59,954 nucleotides of DNA from positions 1 to 59,954 of the forward strand of contig JAGWNU010000003.1 in assembly GCA_028871175.1 (NCBI GenBank), given 5' to 3'. Shown in pieces: positions 23,611 to 32,207 of this stretch (within the stretch, counting starts at the first letter, position 1; each line of letters begins with the position of its first letter). The notes below the pieces were generated by a model. That model ran no database searches and had not been told where the DNA came from. It was given only the letters and a program-made list of their open reading frames with translations. The position numbers were made by a program, and so were the translations under genes. The stretch is from Burkholderiaceae bacterium (lineage in GTDB: Bacteria > Pseudomonadota > Gammaproteobacteria > Burkholderiales > Burkholderiaceae).

Positions 23611-25566
23611 ATGGCCAAGATGAACCTCACGTCCTTCAAGTTTTCCGCGCTTGCTGCCTGCGCGCTTCTGCCGATATTTTCCGCACAGGCGGCGGACAAA
23701 TCCCAAAAGCCGGTGCAGCCGCTGCAATGGGTCTCGCAACTCATCGTCAAGGAGCGCGGGGCCAGCACGGCAGGCACGCTCGACGTGGCCAGCGCGACGC
23801 AGCGCTGGGCAGCCGCAGCCCAGCTTCCGCTCGGTTACAAGCGACCGATGTCGACGGGCGCGCATGTCGTAATGTTGCCCAAGGCGATGTCGCTGGACGA
23901 TGCGGCCACCGTCGCCAGGCGCATGGAGGCGAGCGGCCAGTTCGAATACGTCTCGCCCGACCGCAAGATGAGCCCCGCGTCCACGGTCACGGACCCGCTC
24001 TTCAGCCAGCAGTGGAACCTCATGCCGACGAGCACGGCGGCCGGCGGCGCCAACATCACCAATGCCTGGAGCACCACCAAGGGCTCGTCCCTGGTCACGG
24101 TGGGCGTGGTCGATACCGGCCTGATTGCAACCCACGCAGACCTGTCGGGCGCCAACATCCGCACCGGCTATGACTTTGTCAGCAGCACGGCGATGACCGG
24201 TACGCCGGACCCGAAGACCAACCTGTCCATTCCGCTTTATTTCGTCGAGAACGACGGCAGCACCGAGCAGGGCCGCGATTCGGACCCGTCCGACCCCGGC
24301 AACTGGGTCAGCAGCAACGACGCGGCAAACTACCCGACGTTCTGCGGCGGGGCGGCCAACAGTGACTGGCATGGGACGTTCGTCACCGGGCTGATCGCGG
24401 CGCAGCAGAACACCATCGGCATTGCCGGCATCGCGCCCACCACGGGTGTGCTGATGGCGCGCGCGCTGGGCAAATGCGGCGGCGTCAGCTCCGACATCAT
24501 CGATGCCATGACCTGGGCCGCTGGCGGCGCCGTGACGGGCGCGCCCGTCAACACCAATCCGGCCAAGGTGATCAACATGAGCCTGGGCGGCGTCGGAAGC
24601 TGCTCATCCGCGGAGCAGGCCGCCGTGGACAACGTGCGCGCCCTGGGCGCGAGCGTCATTGTGGCGACCGGCAACGAAGCCGGACCGGTGGATTCCCCCG
24701 CCAACTGCTCGGGCGTGATCGCGGTGACTGCGCACACCATCGATGGCGACAATGCGAGCTACGCCAACATCGGCCCGCAGACCACACTGAGCGCGCCAGG
24801 CGGCGGGCAGGGGACGGTGCTGACGGGCACCGGCAGCCTGATCCCGTCGTTGTTCAACAATGGCCTGCAAGGGCCCACCACCGATGCGTACGCGCAGGGT
24901 GCGGGCACCTCGTTCGCGACGCCTCACGTTGCCGGTGTGGCCGCGCTGATGCTGTCGCTGGTGCCGACCCTCACGCCGGATCAAGTGGCGACCCTGCTCA
25001 AGCAATCGTCGCGGCCGTTCCCGGCGGGTACCTACTGCGCAACGCATGCGGGCGTGTGCGGCAGCGGCATGCTCGATGGCACTGCCGCGCTGTTGCAGAC
25101 GCAGGGCAAGCCGACGCTCCATGCCGCCACGCCGGCTGCCGGGGCGACGGCAAACGCCACGGTGACGCTCTCCGCGGTTGGCGGCCCCGGCTTTGGAAAC
25201 AGCGTTGCCAGCGTGGTGTGGAACCAGACCGCAGGCACGGCTGTCACGGTGGCGTCCAGCGGCCCCGATGCCAATGGCGCGATCAGCGGCACGTTCACCC
25301 CGCCGAGCCAGGGCACGTACAGCTTCAATGTCACGCTCACCAACAGTGCCGGCGCCACGGCCACGGACAGCGTGACGTTGAACGTGGCGGCAGCCACCAC
25401 GACCGGGACGCCGTCGACCGGCACCTCGGGCGGCACCACAACGAGCACCTCTTCCGGCGGTGGTGGCGGGGGCGGTGCGGTTGACCCGCGGTTCTCGGCA
25501 TTGCTCCTTGCAGCTGGCGCGGCTGCGTGGTTGCAGCGCCGACGTGGCGCCGGTCAGGCACGATGA
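23611..25566 (+). CDS. Secreted S8 (subtilisin-like) protease with GlyGly-CTERM-type tail
   Basis: 651 residues (or 648 from M4). A signal peptide (to about 28, FSAQAADKS) precedes a prodomain (about 35-130) and the S8 catalytic domain with D168 (VGVVDTGLIATHADL), H254 (DWHGTFVTGL) and S434 (GTSFATPHVAGVAAL). An Ig-like domain follows (about 500-595). The C-terminus is tripartite: Thr/Ser linker, seven glycines, a hydrophobic segment (FSALLLAAGAAAWL) and QRRRGAGQAR. This matches the GlyGly-CTERM design recognised by rhombosortases. It is probably secreted by type II and surface-processed. Confidence 0.93.
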   Translation: MAKMNLTSFKFSALAACALLPIFSAQAADKSQKPVQPLQWVSQLIVKERGASTAGTLDVASATQRWAAAAQLPLGYKRPMSTGAHVVMLPKAMSLDDAATVARRMEASGQFEYVSPDRKMSPASTVTDPLFSQQWNLMPTSTAAGGANITNAWSTTKGSSLVTVGVVDTGLIATHADLSGANIRTGYDFVSSTAMTGTPDPKTNLSIPLYFVENDGSTEQGRDSDPSDPGNWVSSNDAANYPTFCGGAANSDWHGTFVTGLIAAQQNTIGIAGIAPTTGVLMARALGKCGGVSSDIIDAMTWAAGGAVTGAPVNTNPAKVINMSLGGVGSCSSAEQAAVDNVRALGASVIVATGNEAGPVDSPANCSGVIAVTAHTIDGDNASYANIGPQTTLSAPGGGQGTVLTGTGSLIPSLFNNGLQGPTTDAYAQGAGTSFATPHVAGVAALMLSLVPTLTPDQVATLLKQSSRPFPAGTYCATHAGVCGSGMLDGTAALLQTQGKPTLHAATPAAGATANATVTLSAVGGPGFGNSVASVVWNQTAGTAVTVASSGPDANGAISGTFTPPSQGTYSFNVTLTNSAGATATDSVTLNVAAATTTGTPSTGTSGGTTTSTSSGGGGGGGAVDPRFSALLLAAGAAAWLQRRRGAGQAR

Positions 25567-25716
25567 GTTGGCCGCCGCCCGGGTGACCTCCAATCAACCC
25601 GGGCGGCGTAGGCGACACGTCGCATGGACGGCAGTTACGATTGGTTGCACAAAGCCGCACATGCGACGCCGCGCCTCCCTACAATCGGCGGAACCATCAA
25701 CAGACGGAGGAAGGCA

Positions 25717-25956
25717 ATGAAGACAACACGATGGATGGCGGCGGGTGCAATCGGTGTGCTGCTGGCGGTGTCGGTTCCGGCACTGGCCAAGGGTGGCGCC
25801 GGGGGCGGTTCTGCGGCGCACATGAGCGGCGCCGGCATGACCAACACCAACGGCCCCGAGAGCGCCGATCGCGACAAGGGCCGCGCCCGCGCAGCGGACC
25901 GCGCGCACGAGCACGGCAAATCCACGCAGCACCAGCACGCGGGCAAGCGCAAATAA
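25717..25956 (+). CDS. Small secreted Gly/Ala/His-rich protein
   Basis: 79 residues from the ATG at 25717 with GGAGGAA eight bases upstream. A signal peptide (MKTTRWMAAGAIGVLLAVSV...ALAKGG) is followed by a 55-residue low-complexity, charged mature part ending HQHAGKRK. Similar short periplasmic proteins are frequent in Ralstonia and Burkholderia and remain uncharacterised. A strong terminator follows directly. Confidence 0.72.
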   Translation: MKTTRWMAAGAIGVLLAVSVPALAKGGAGGGSAAHMSGAGMTNTNGPESADRDKGRARAADRAHEHGKSTQHQHAGKRK

Positions 25957-25971
25957 GCCACGCAATCGCTC

Positions 25972-26006
25972 AAAAAAAAAAAGCCGGTCACGCTGACCGG
26001 CTTTTT
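25972..26006. terminator. Bidirectional intrinsic terminator
   Basis: A-run, then AAAAAGCCGGTCA-CGC-TGACCGGCTTTTT: a perfect 13-bp stem. It separates the small secreted protein from the convergent lipoprotein gene and can stop both. Confidence 0.92.
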
Positions 26007-26028
26007 ACTGGGCGCTGAATTGAACCGC

Positions 26029-26181
26029 TCAGCAATTGCCCTTCTTGGCCTGCCCGGGCGGGCAGAAACCATTACCCCGGCCGCCCTGGGGTACGGCAAC
26101 CACCCCCGAGTCAGGCACATAGACTGCGCACCCACCCAGCAGCGAAGCGCCAAGCGACAGGATCAGGACCATTTTCTTCAT
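26029..26181 (-). CDS. Small lipoprotein (50 aa)
   Basis: 50 codons from the ATG at 26181, too short for usual gene-length cutoffs. The opening MKKMVLILSLGASLLGGCA is a textbook lipoprotein signal with lipobox LLGGC (C18). The mature part contains VPDSGVVAVPQGG and ends in the Cys-flanked GFCPPGQAKKGNC. That terminal motif recurs, as I remember, in several small betaproteobacterial lipoproteins. It ends at the bidirectional terminator and lies just downstream of the DUF4382 gene, so may share its transcript. Function unknown. Confidence 0.8.
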   Translation of the reverse strand: MKKMVLILSLGASLLGGCAVYVPDSGVVAVPQGGRGNGFCPPGQAKKGNC

Positions 26182-26224
26182 GATGTTGTAGGGGGCGGTG
26201 TGGTTGCCGCCCCGTGCTCTCTGG

Positions 26225-27400
26225 TTAGAAGGTGAAATTCACGTTGCTCTGGCTGCCGGCCGCGACGTTCACGTTGGTGCTTTGCGTGGCGCCTGTTGCG
26301 CTGGTGGCCTGCACCGAGTACTGACCTGCCACCGACGACACGGGCGTCAGCGCGATCGGCAGCGTGGCGCTGTAGGCGCCAACCAACGGTGCGGCTGCCG
26401 GCAACGACAGCGAGTAGACCCCGGTATCGAGGTTGGCGTTGGCAGACGTGATCTCATACGACACCGAGTTGATGGTCTGCAGCGCACGCAGCGTGGCCTG
26501 GGCCGAAGCCGTGACCGTACCGCCCGCCGTGTTGGTGGTGGAAGACGGCAGCACAATCGGCGCGGTCGAGGTCGACACCGTGGTCGTGGCGCTGGCCGTC
26601 ACCGGGACGGCGGTGATGATGCCCGTGGCATGGCCAGTCGGGGACGCGTTGTCGACGACCACGACGTCATACGTGCCGTTGCTGCTGCTCTGGACCAGCG
26701 GCGACAGGACGAACTTGCCGGTGGAGTCGGCAACCGTGCCGCGGATGACCTGGCCGTTCTGTTCGGCATACACCGTGGCGCCGGCTTGGGCAGTCGGCAC
26801 GTAACCGGTGATCGAACCGCTGACGACCGTGGGCGTGGCCGTCACGACGGGCTTCAGGCTGTAGCCACCGTTGCCTTGCTGCACGATCGACTTGCAGGCG
26901 TTGAAGTCCAGCACCAGATCGACCAGCGTGTTGGGTTGCACCGTAAAGGGCTGGATGATCTTGTAGCCGCTCTGCGTGCCGCTGGGGGTGGCCAGGGGCT
27001 GCTCGGTCGAGCCGGTCGGCACCACGGAGTTGGCGAGCGTGCCGCCCTGGTTGGGCGACAGCACCAGGCGCAATTGCTGGTATTGGCCCGCCGGCAGCGG
27101 TGCGCTGCCCAGATCGGTCAACACACCATTGGTGAGCGACAGCAGATCGATCTTCTGCGGGGTGGCCAAGGCAATGTCCGTCCAGCCGGCGTCGGTATCG
27201 GCGGCCGAAGCGCTGGCGTTGACGCGCACCTTGTTGACCGTGACGTAGACATGGTCGAAGCCGCAGGCGGGCGCATCGGTCATGGCGACGCTGAGCGTGC
27301 CCGTGCTGGCGGTTCCGCTATCACCGCCACCACCGCCGCACGCGGCGATGAGGAACGGCAGCGGCAGGGCCATCAGGGCGTTACGGTAACTGGCTTTCAT
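26225..27400 (-). CDS. DUF4382 lipoprotein
   Basis: 391 residues from the ATG at 27400, with GAGGAG eight bases upstream; an upstream extension to 27547 lacks both. The signal MKASYRNALMALPLPFLIAA ends at a lipobox (IAAC21) followed by a Gly-rich linker. Residues 35-195 fit the DUF4382 pattern (LSVAMTDAPACGFDHVYVTV, then IDLLSLTNG and LPAGQYQQLRLVL), a carboxypeptidase-regulatory/beta-sandwich-like domain. Further Thr/Val-rich beta repeats follow. It is probably an outer-membrane anchored surface protein. Role unknown. Confidence 0.9.
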   Translation of the reverse strand: MKASYRNALMALPLPFLIAACGGGGGDSGTASTGTLSVAMTDAPACGFDHVYVTVNKVRVNASASAADTDAGWTDIALATPQKIDLLSLTNGVLTDLGSAPLPAGQYQQLRLVLSPNQGGTLANSVVPTGSTEQPLATPSGTQSGYKIIQPFTVQPNTLVDLVLDFNACKSIVQQGNGGYSLKPVVTATPTVVSGSITGYVPTAQAGATVYAEQNGQVIRGTVADSTGKFVLSPLVQSSSNGTYDVVVVDNASPTGHATGIITAVPVTASATTTVSTSTAPIVLPSSTTNTAGGTVTASAQATLRALQTINSVSYEITSANANLDTGVYSLSLPAAAPLVGAYSATLPIALTPVSSVAGQYSVQATSATGATQSTNVNVAAGSQSNVNFTF

Positions 27401-27602
27401 GTTGTCTCCTCGGCTGTGGGGGGTGCCGCAAGCATAGCCCCAGCCATGGCACGCATTTTGGGCGAATTGAAACCATTCGTAACCGAAATGGGCCGACTGC
27501 AACAAGTGAACGTTTGCGAATAACCAGCGGCCAGTCCGCACCTTCAAACGGCCGGCGGGCGCGGGTTGCGGGCACCCGGCGGCGCGTCAAACCCGCAGCG
27601 GA

Positions 27603-28034
27603 TCAGCCGCGCATGCGGAGCAATTCCGCGTAGGAGACGAGCTTGCGCTTACCGGGGCCCAGCGTTTTCCGTTTTGGCGTGGAACGGCCGGATTGATTGC
27701 GCTCGAACTTGGCGGCGGCGCGCGCATCTTCTTTTGCGTGGAGGCTCATGGCCCGGGCCTCTGCCTTCAGGCGCTCCGCTTCCAGCCGAGCGGCCACCCG
27801 CTCCTCGCGGGCAACATCGTGCGCAGCCGACAGGATTTCGGCACGCAGCAGGTCGCGCCGCTGCCTGGCAGCCGCGCGGGCCTCCTGCAATTGCGCTTTT
27901 CTCTGCCGCAGCCAGTCCTTTCTGCTGACCGGGGCGGGCCGGGCCTCTGCCGGCACGCTCTGACGCAATGCCTGGCTGATGGCCAGTTTCTCGGCCAGAT
28001 GTGTGCTTCGAGCGCCATGTTTTGCATCAGTCAC
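27603..28034 (-). CDS. Hypothetical basic coiled-coil protein
   Basis: 143 residues from a GTG at 28034 that has GGAGG ten bases upstream; an ATG at 28100 in the same frame would add 22 residues. The protein is highly charged with a long alpha-helical, probable coiled-coil centre (RKAQLQEARAAARQRRDLLR, then AARLEAERLKAEARAMSLHA) and a basic C-terminus (TPKRKTLGPGKRKL). No family is recognised. Nucleic-acid or envelope association is possible but unproven. Confidence 0.6.
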   Translation of the reverse strand: MTDAKHGARSTHLAEKLAISQALRQSVPAEARPAPVSRKDWLRQRKAQLQEARAAARQRRDLLRAEILSAAHDVAREERVAARLEAERLKAEARAMSLHAKEDARAAAKFERNQSGRSTPKRKTLGPGKRKLVSYAELLRMRG

Positions 28035-28252
28035 AGTGCGTCGCCCTCCGCAACGGCGCATGGGTGCCGCCCATGCACCACCGTCGATGGATGTCATCAA
28101 AGCTCATGCCGCGAACCTACCATAGGGCTCGCGATCGCGCCGAGGCTGGCACGGGCGGACAAGCGCGTTCGGCACATCGGGGCGTGCCGTGCCGGATACG
28201 GAAATGCGCGATCATGCCGGCTCCATGGCCAACATCGATACACCCCGATCCG

Positions 28253-28879
28253 ATGACTCCTGACGACAGCGCAAAGGGAACCCGCAACGCCAACGCAAAC
28301 GATGTCACCCCGCAGATCGCGTCGATTGTTCCCGCACAGACCGCCGTGGTGGTCATGCATTACCAGACCGACATCCTCGCGCTGTTTCCGTCGGTTGCGC
28401 CCACGCTGCTCTCGAACACCCGCGAGCTGTGCGACGCAGCGCGGGCCAAGGGCGTCAGCGTCTACTTCGCCAAGATCCACTTCAGCCCCGGCTACCCCGA
28501 GGTCAGTCCGTTGAACCGGAACGGGCAGGGCATCAAGCGCCTGGGGCTGTTTGTCGACGACCAGGTCTCGCCCGAACTGGGCCGGCAAGCCACGGAACCG
28601 CTGATCATCGCGCACCGTGCCAGCGTGTTCTTCGGTACCGACCTGCAGGTGCGGCTCTCCGCGCAGGGAATCGACACGCTGATCCTGGTGGGCATTGCAT
28701 CGACCGGCGTGGTGCTGTCCTCGGTGGCGCACGCCAGCGATGCGGACTTCCGCCTGTTCACCGTCAAAGACTGCTGCTACGACCCCGATCCGATCGTGCA
28801 CGATCACCTGTTCTCGACGGCATTCGCATCGCGCACGACGGTGCTCTCGCTGGCAGACGCGCTGTCGCTGCTGGCCTAG
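28253..28879 (+). CDS. Isochorismatase-fold protein lacking catalytic residues
   Basis: 208 residues from the ATG at 28253; an upstream in-frame ATG at 28214 is possible and neither has a strong ribosome site. The fold is clear (QTAVVVMHYQTDILALFPSV, AHRASVFFGTDLQVRLSAQG, LVGIASTGVVLSSVAHASDA). The three catalytic positions are all changed: Asp to H36, Lys to H121 and Cys to V153. Hydrolysis by the usual mechanism is therefore unlikely. It may be a binding protein or use another chemistry. It is followed by a solute-binding protein gene on the same strand. Confidence 0.82.
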   Translation: MTPDDSAKGTRNANANDVTPQIASIVPAQTAVVVMHYQTDILALFPSVAPTLLSNTRELCDAARAKGVSVYFAKIHFSPGYPEVSPLNRNGQGIKRLGLFVDDQVSPELGRQATEPLIIAHRASVFFGTDLQVRLSAQGIDTLILVGIASTGVVLSSVAHASDADFRLFTVKDCCYDPDPIVHDHLFSTAFASRTTVLSLADALSLLA

Positions 28880-29019
28880 GCGCTCGCCCGTTGGATGCCT
28901 CGTCTCGCACGCGTTGATGTGAGTCAATGACCGGTCTCACAGCCTGCATAGAGTCACTTCATGGACCTGCGGCAACCCCATGCCGCCAGGGCGCGCGGGA
29001 AGCTTCCATGGAGACGACA

Positions 29020-29913
29020 ATGAAGACGATTTGCACGATCGCATCGGCACTGATCCTGGCCGGGCTTCCACTCGTACCGACGGGTGTCCACGCGCAAACG
29101 CTGGAAAAGGTTGCGGCGGCGGACAAGATCACGGTGGGGTATCGCGAGGCGGCGGTTCCGTTCAGCTACCTGCTCGGCCCGCACAAGGCAGTGGGCTTCT
29201 CCGTCGACCTGACGCAGGCCATCGTTGACGATGTGCGACACCAGCTGAAAAAGCCGTCTCTCAAGGTTGATGCCATTCCCGTGACGGGACAGAACCGCAT
29301 CCCGCTGCTGGTGGACGGCACCTACGACCTGGAATGCGGATCGACCACCAACACCAGCGCACGCGGCAAGGAAGTGGCGTTTTCCATCAATGTCTTCTAC
29401 GCGGGAACACGCCTGCTGACCAGGCGGGATTCCGGCATCCGGGGCTATGCCGACCTGTCGGGGAAGACCGTGGCCAGCACGGCCGGCAGTACGAACGAGA
29501 AGGTGCTGCGAAAGTACGCTGCCGACCACCACATCGATGTCCGGTTTGTCTTCGGCAAAGACTATGCGGATGCGCTGCAGCTCGTCGAGAACGGGCAGGC
29601 CGCTGCATTGGCGCTGGACGACGTGCTGCTGTTCGGCATGCGCGCCAATTCGGCCCATCCCGCATCGCTGGAAATCGTGGGCGACACCTTGCAGGTGGAA
29701 CCCTACGCCTGCATGGTGCGCAAAGGCGACGCGGCGTTCAAGAAGCTGGTGGATGGCACCATCACGCGGCTCATGCAGTCGGGAGAATTCACGGCGCTGT
29801 ACAAGAAGTGGTTTGAATCGCCGATTCCTCCCGCCGGTGCGAACCTGCGCATGCCCATGAGCGAGCCCCTGCGAGCCAATCTGAAGGCCCGTAGCGACAA
29901 GCCGGCGCAATAG
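29020..29913 (+). CDS. Amino-acid ABC transporter substrate-binding protein (GltI-like)
   Basis: 297 residues from the ATG at 29020, six bases after a GGAG that lies inside an alternative start at 29008. Signal peptide to about A26 (GVHAQTLEKV). Family 3 solute-binding features are present: ITVGYREAAVPFSYL, GFSVDLTQAIVDDV, ECGSTTNTSARGKEVAFS and ALQLVENGQAAALALDD. It resembles glutamate/aspartate binding proteins. No permease or ATPase is adjacent, so this is a stand-alone periplasmic component. Confidence 0.9.
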   Translation: MKTICTIASALILAGLPLVPTGVHAQTLEKVAAADKITVGYREAAVPFSYLLGPHKAVGFSVDLTQAIVDDVRHQLKKPSLKVDAIPVTGQNRIPLLVDGTYDLECGSTTNTSARGKEVAFSINVFYAGTRLLTRRDSGIRGYADLSGKTVASTAGSTNEKVLRKYAADHHIDVRFVFGKDYADALQLVENGQAAALALDDVLLFGMRANSAHPASLEIVGDTLQVEPYACMVRKGDAAFKKLVDGTITRLMQSGEFTALYKKWFESPIPPAGANLRMPMSEPLRANLKARSDKPAQ

Positions 29914-29949
29914 CGCACCGCGTGTGCCTGGCGCAGAGGCGGCGCGCGC

Positions 29950-30828
29950 TCACACCGCGTCGGACGGTGCTGCCGATGCGCCCGTCGGCACCTTGTAGCG
30001 GTTGTAGCCCCACAGATACTGCTGCGGAAAACGGTGGATCATCTCTTCCATTTCCGCATTGATCCAGGCCGCCTGGGCTTCCGCGGTGTCGGGAAGCGGC
30101 CCGGTCAGGCGCTTGACGTGCATGCGCCAGCCGCGGCCGCCGGGCAGTCGCTCGCCAGCGGCGATGATCAGCGCCGCATTCGTCTGCGAGGCCAGCTTGC
30201 CCGGCAGGGTCATGGTGTATGCGGCGCGGCCAAAGAAGGGTACCCATACGCCGTCACCCTTCGGCGCCTGGTCGGGCAGCAGGCCGATCGCCTCGCCGCG
30301 TCGCAGCGCGCGCACGAACGCGCGCACGCCCTGGGATGTTGCCGGCACGGTCGTCAGGTTCGATGTGGCGCGCACGGTATCGAGCACGCTGCGCAGCATC
30401 GCCTTGCGGTGCGGGCGGAACATCACCGTCAAGGGAATGCGTTGTGCCGCATAGCGCGCGGCCAGCTCGAAGCAGCCCAGGTGAGGGGTGAGCATGATGA
30501 GGCCCTTGCGCTCGGCCAGGGCTTGCTCGATCACGGCCCAATCCTCGCAGATCACCTGGTCCATGCAGGCCGCGCTCTGAAACCAGACGCGCGCCAGTTC
30601 GCTCATCATCGCGCCGGTTTCTGCGGCTGCCTGTCGCGCAAAGCGCGGCTCGTGGAAGCCGGCCTGCGCGGCGTTGCGCTGGAGGTGTCGGCGATATCCG
30701 CCCGGGACCGCATAGATCAGCAGACCGAGCACACGGCCGAACCCATGAACCACCGGCAGGGGCAACGCAGAAAACAGCCGCAAGAAGGTAGTCAGGGCGC
30801 CCGAGGGGCGCTGGGATTGGCTATGCAT
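29950..30828 (-). CDS. LpxL/HtrB-family lipid A acyltransferase
   Basis: 292 residues from the ATG at 30828 (MHSQSQRP); a further Met lies at 30861. It has an N-terminal membrane anchor (about 20-40) and the catalytic HX4E motif (TPHLGCFELAARY). DQAPKGDGVWVPFFGRAAYT and the C-terminal EEMIHRFPQQYLWGYNRYK are typical of late acyltransferases, which add a secondary acyl chain to lipid A at the inner membrane. Whether it is the LpxL or LpxM type cannot be told from sequence. Confidence 0.92.
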   Translation of the reverse strand: MHSQSQRPSGALTTFLRLFSALPLPVVHGFGRVLGLLIYAVPGGYRRHLQRNAAQAGFHEPRFARQAAAETGAMMSELARVWFQSAACMDQVICEDWAVIEQALAERKGLIMLTPHLGCFELAARYAAQRIPLTVMFRPHRKAMLRSVLDTVRATSNLTTVPATSQGVRAFVRALRRGEAIGLLPDQAPKGDGVWVPFFGRAAYTMTLPGKLASQTNAALIIAAGERLPGGRGWRMHVKRLTGPLPDTAEAQAAWINAEMEEMIHRFPQQYLWGYNRYKVPTGASAAPSDAV

Positions 30829-31007
30829 GGTGTTGCCATCCTGGAAAATGTTGCTTTGCACGCCCCCGACGCCTTGTCAAAGCGCTACTCAAGGCCCCGA
30901 TTGAAGCGCAGAAGACTAGCGAACCAGCAAGGCGTTGTCCATCCCGGGAACCGGCAGTGGCGGCGTGCCTTTCGGGGTGTGTCGAAGATGCGGCGGATCG
31001 GTCGTGC

Positions 31008-31220
31008 CTACTGCTCAAGCGACCAGCCCTGGTTATCCACGTTCTTCTCGTCGCGGTAGATCCAGCGTGCGCCGCAGGTGGGGCAGGTGAACGTGCTGAC
31101 CGTGACGGCAAGCCCGGTGGATGACTTGATGCGTTGCGTGTCGGTGATTCTCAGCAACGCGTGGCCGGGCGCGCCGCGCTGCTGGACTTCGATGGCAAGG
31201 CAGGGCGGACAGAGTGTCAT
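31008..31220 (-). CDS. Small zinc-ribbon-like hypothetical protein
   Basis: 70 residues from the ATG at 31220 (MTLCPPCLAIEVQQRG). Two CPxC knuckles, CPPC near the N-terminus and CPTC near residue 47 (FTCPTCGARWIYRDE), suggest one zinc site. No family name is recognised. Its neighbours are two other small genes and infA on the same strand. Confidence 0.72.
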   Translation of the reverse strand: MTLCPPCLAIEVQQRGAPGHALLRITDTQRIKSSTGLAVTVSTFTCPTCGARWIYRDEKNVDNQGWSLEQ

Positions 31221-31327
31221 GCCGCGGTTTCTCTCAAAGGATGCAGACCCGCTGCGCAGCGCTGGGGCCACGAAGGCCGGCGCGCGTGGGTCGGGGTGGA
31301 GGTTCGATCCGTTGTACTGCCTGCAGG

Positions 31328-31582
31328 CTACACGCCGAAGACAGGGGCACCGAACTTGAGCAGCAACTGCTCGATCTGGCCCATGTCGTCCGTGCGCGGC
31401 GTGCGGTCTTCCGTGACGCGAGACGGCCCGCCATAGACCGCAGCCACGTGCCGACGCACCGTCAGCACTTCATCGGCCGGGGCGGAGACGATGACAGCGG
31501 CGCCAGGCTCGTGCCGGTAGCTTCCGTCCTTCCACCCTTCGGGGGTCAGGTGCAATTCTTCCCATTCGTCGCAAACAGACAT
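31328..31582 (-). CDS. Hypothetical protein (84 aa)
   Basis: 84 residues with GAGGAG nine bases before the ATG at 31582. Acidic, opening MSVCDEWEELHLTPEGWKDG and ending LLLKFGAPVFGV. The WxDGSY element recalls small Burkholderiales proteins of unknown role. It lies 55 bp downstream of infA and could share its transcript. Confidence 0.72.
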   Translation of the reverse strand: MSVCDEWEELHLTPEGWKDGSYRHEPGAAVIVSAPADEVLTVRRHVAAVYGGPSRVTEDRTPRTDDMGQIEQLLLKFGAPVFGV

Positions 31583-31636
31583 GGTGGACTCCTCTTCGTT
31601 GAATCGCGGTTGTGCCGCGCCAGACAGGTTGCAGGT

Positions 31637-31858
31637 TCAGTTCTTGTGGCGATAGTTGATCCGGCCCTTCGTCAGGTCATAGGGCGACATCTCCAGCGTG
31701 ACCCGATCGCCCGCGAGGATGCGGATACGGTGTTTCTTCATGCGGCCCGATGAATAGGCCCAGATCTGGGCGCCATTCTCCAGGACCACGCGAAAGCGGT
31801 TGTCCGGCAGTACTTCTGCGACCTGGCCGCCAAATTCCACGAGTTCTTCTTTAGCCAC
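31637..31858 (-). CDS. infA: Translation initiation factor IF-1 (accessory copy)
   Basis: 73 residues from a GTG at 31858 with AAGGAG eight bases upstream. The OB-fold sequence is complete: [48 protein letters not shown] and [12 protein letters not shown]-1 binds the A site of the 30S subunit during initiation. The canonical infA lies in the ribosomal-protein cluster of betaproteobacteria, whereas this copy is among small hypothetical genes 1 kb from cspA, so it is probably a second paralogue. Confidence 0.95.
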   Translation of the reverse strand: MAKEELVEFGGQVAEVLPDNRFRVVLENGAQIWAYSSGRMKKHRIRILAGDRVTLEMSPYDLTKGRINYRHKN

Positions 31859-32192
31859 GTTGGACTCCTTTCGCGGCACTGTGGGCCGCATGATGTGATG
31901 GGGTGCGGGCGCCAGGATGGCGGCGGCGCAGGCGCGCGATGGCCATGCTTCCGGCGTGCCGGCCGGCATGCCTTGCGAGCGCTTCGGTGCGATGTACGTC
32001 GGTGCGCATCGAGACGTTGGCAAGGATGTGCTCCATGCCGTCGCGGTACTCACTGATGAGGTAGGTGGGAAACCAGACGCCTGGTTCTTGTTCAATCGGG
32101 TACACGGAGACCGTGTACGGGGAGTTGGCTTGATTCAATACGCTGCAATGTTTCGGGCGATCGCTCAACGCAGGTCTGGCGCGGGTATGCAT
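31851..32192 (-). CDS. Hypothetical protein overlapping infA start
   Basis: 113 residues from the ATG at 32192, preceded by AGGAAG; TTG starts at 32207 and 32138 are alternatives. The core ([20 protein letters not shown], then [20 protein letters not shown]) resembles small Burkholderiales proteins whose family I cannot name. The C-terminal 35 residues are Arg/His-rich, and the stop overlaps the infA start by eight bases, suggesting translational coupling. Confidence 0.6.
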   Translation of the reverse strand: MHTRARPALSDRPKHCSVLNQANSPYTVSVYPIEQEPGVWFPTYLISEYRDGMEHILANVSMRTDVHRTEALARHAGRHAGSMAIARLRRRHPGARTPSHHAAHSAAKGVQRG

Positions 32193-32207
32193 GCCGCTTC
32201 CTGCCAA

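Noticed and set aside
27391-27547. Extended N-terminus for the DUF4382 lipoprotein
   Set aside because: The lipoprotein signal starts at 27400 with its own GAGGAG; upstream residues do not resemble coding sequence.
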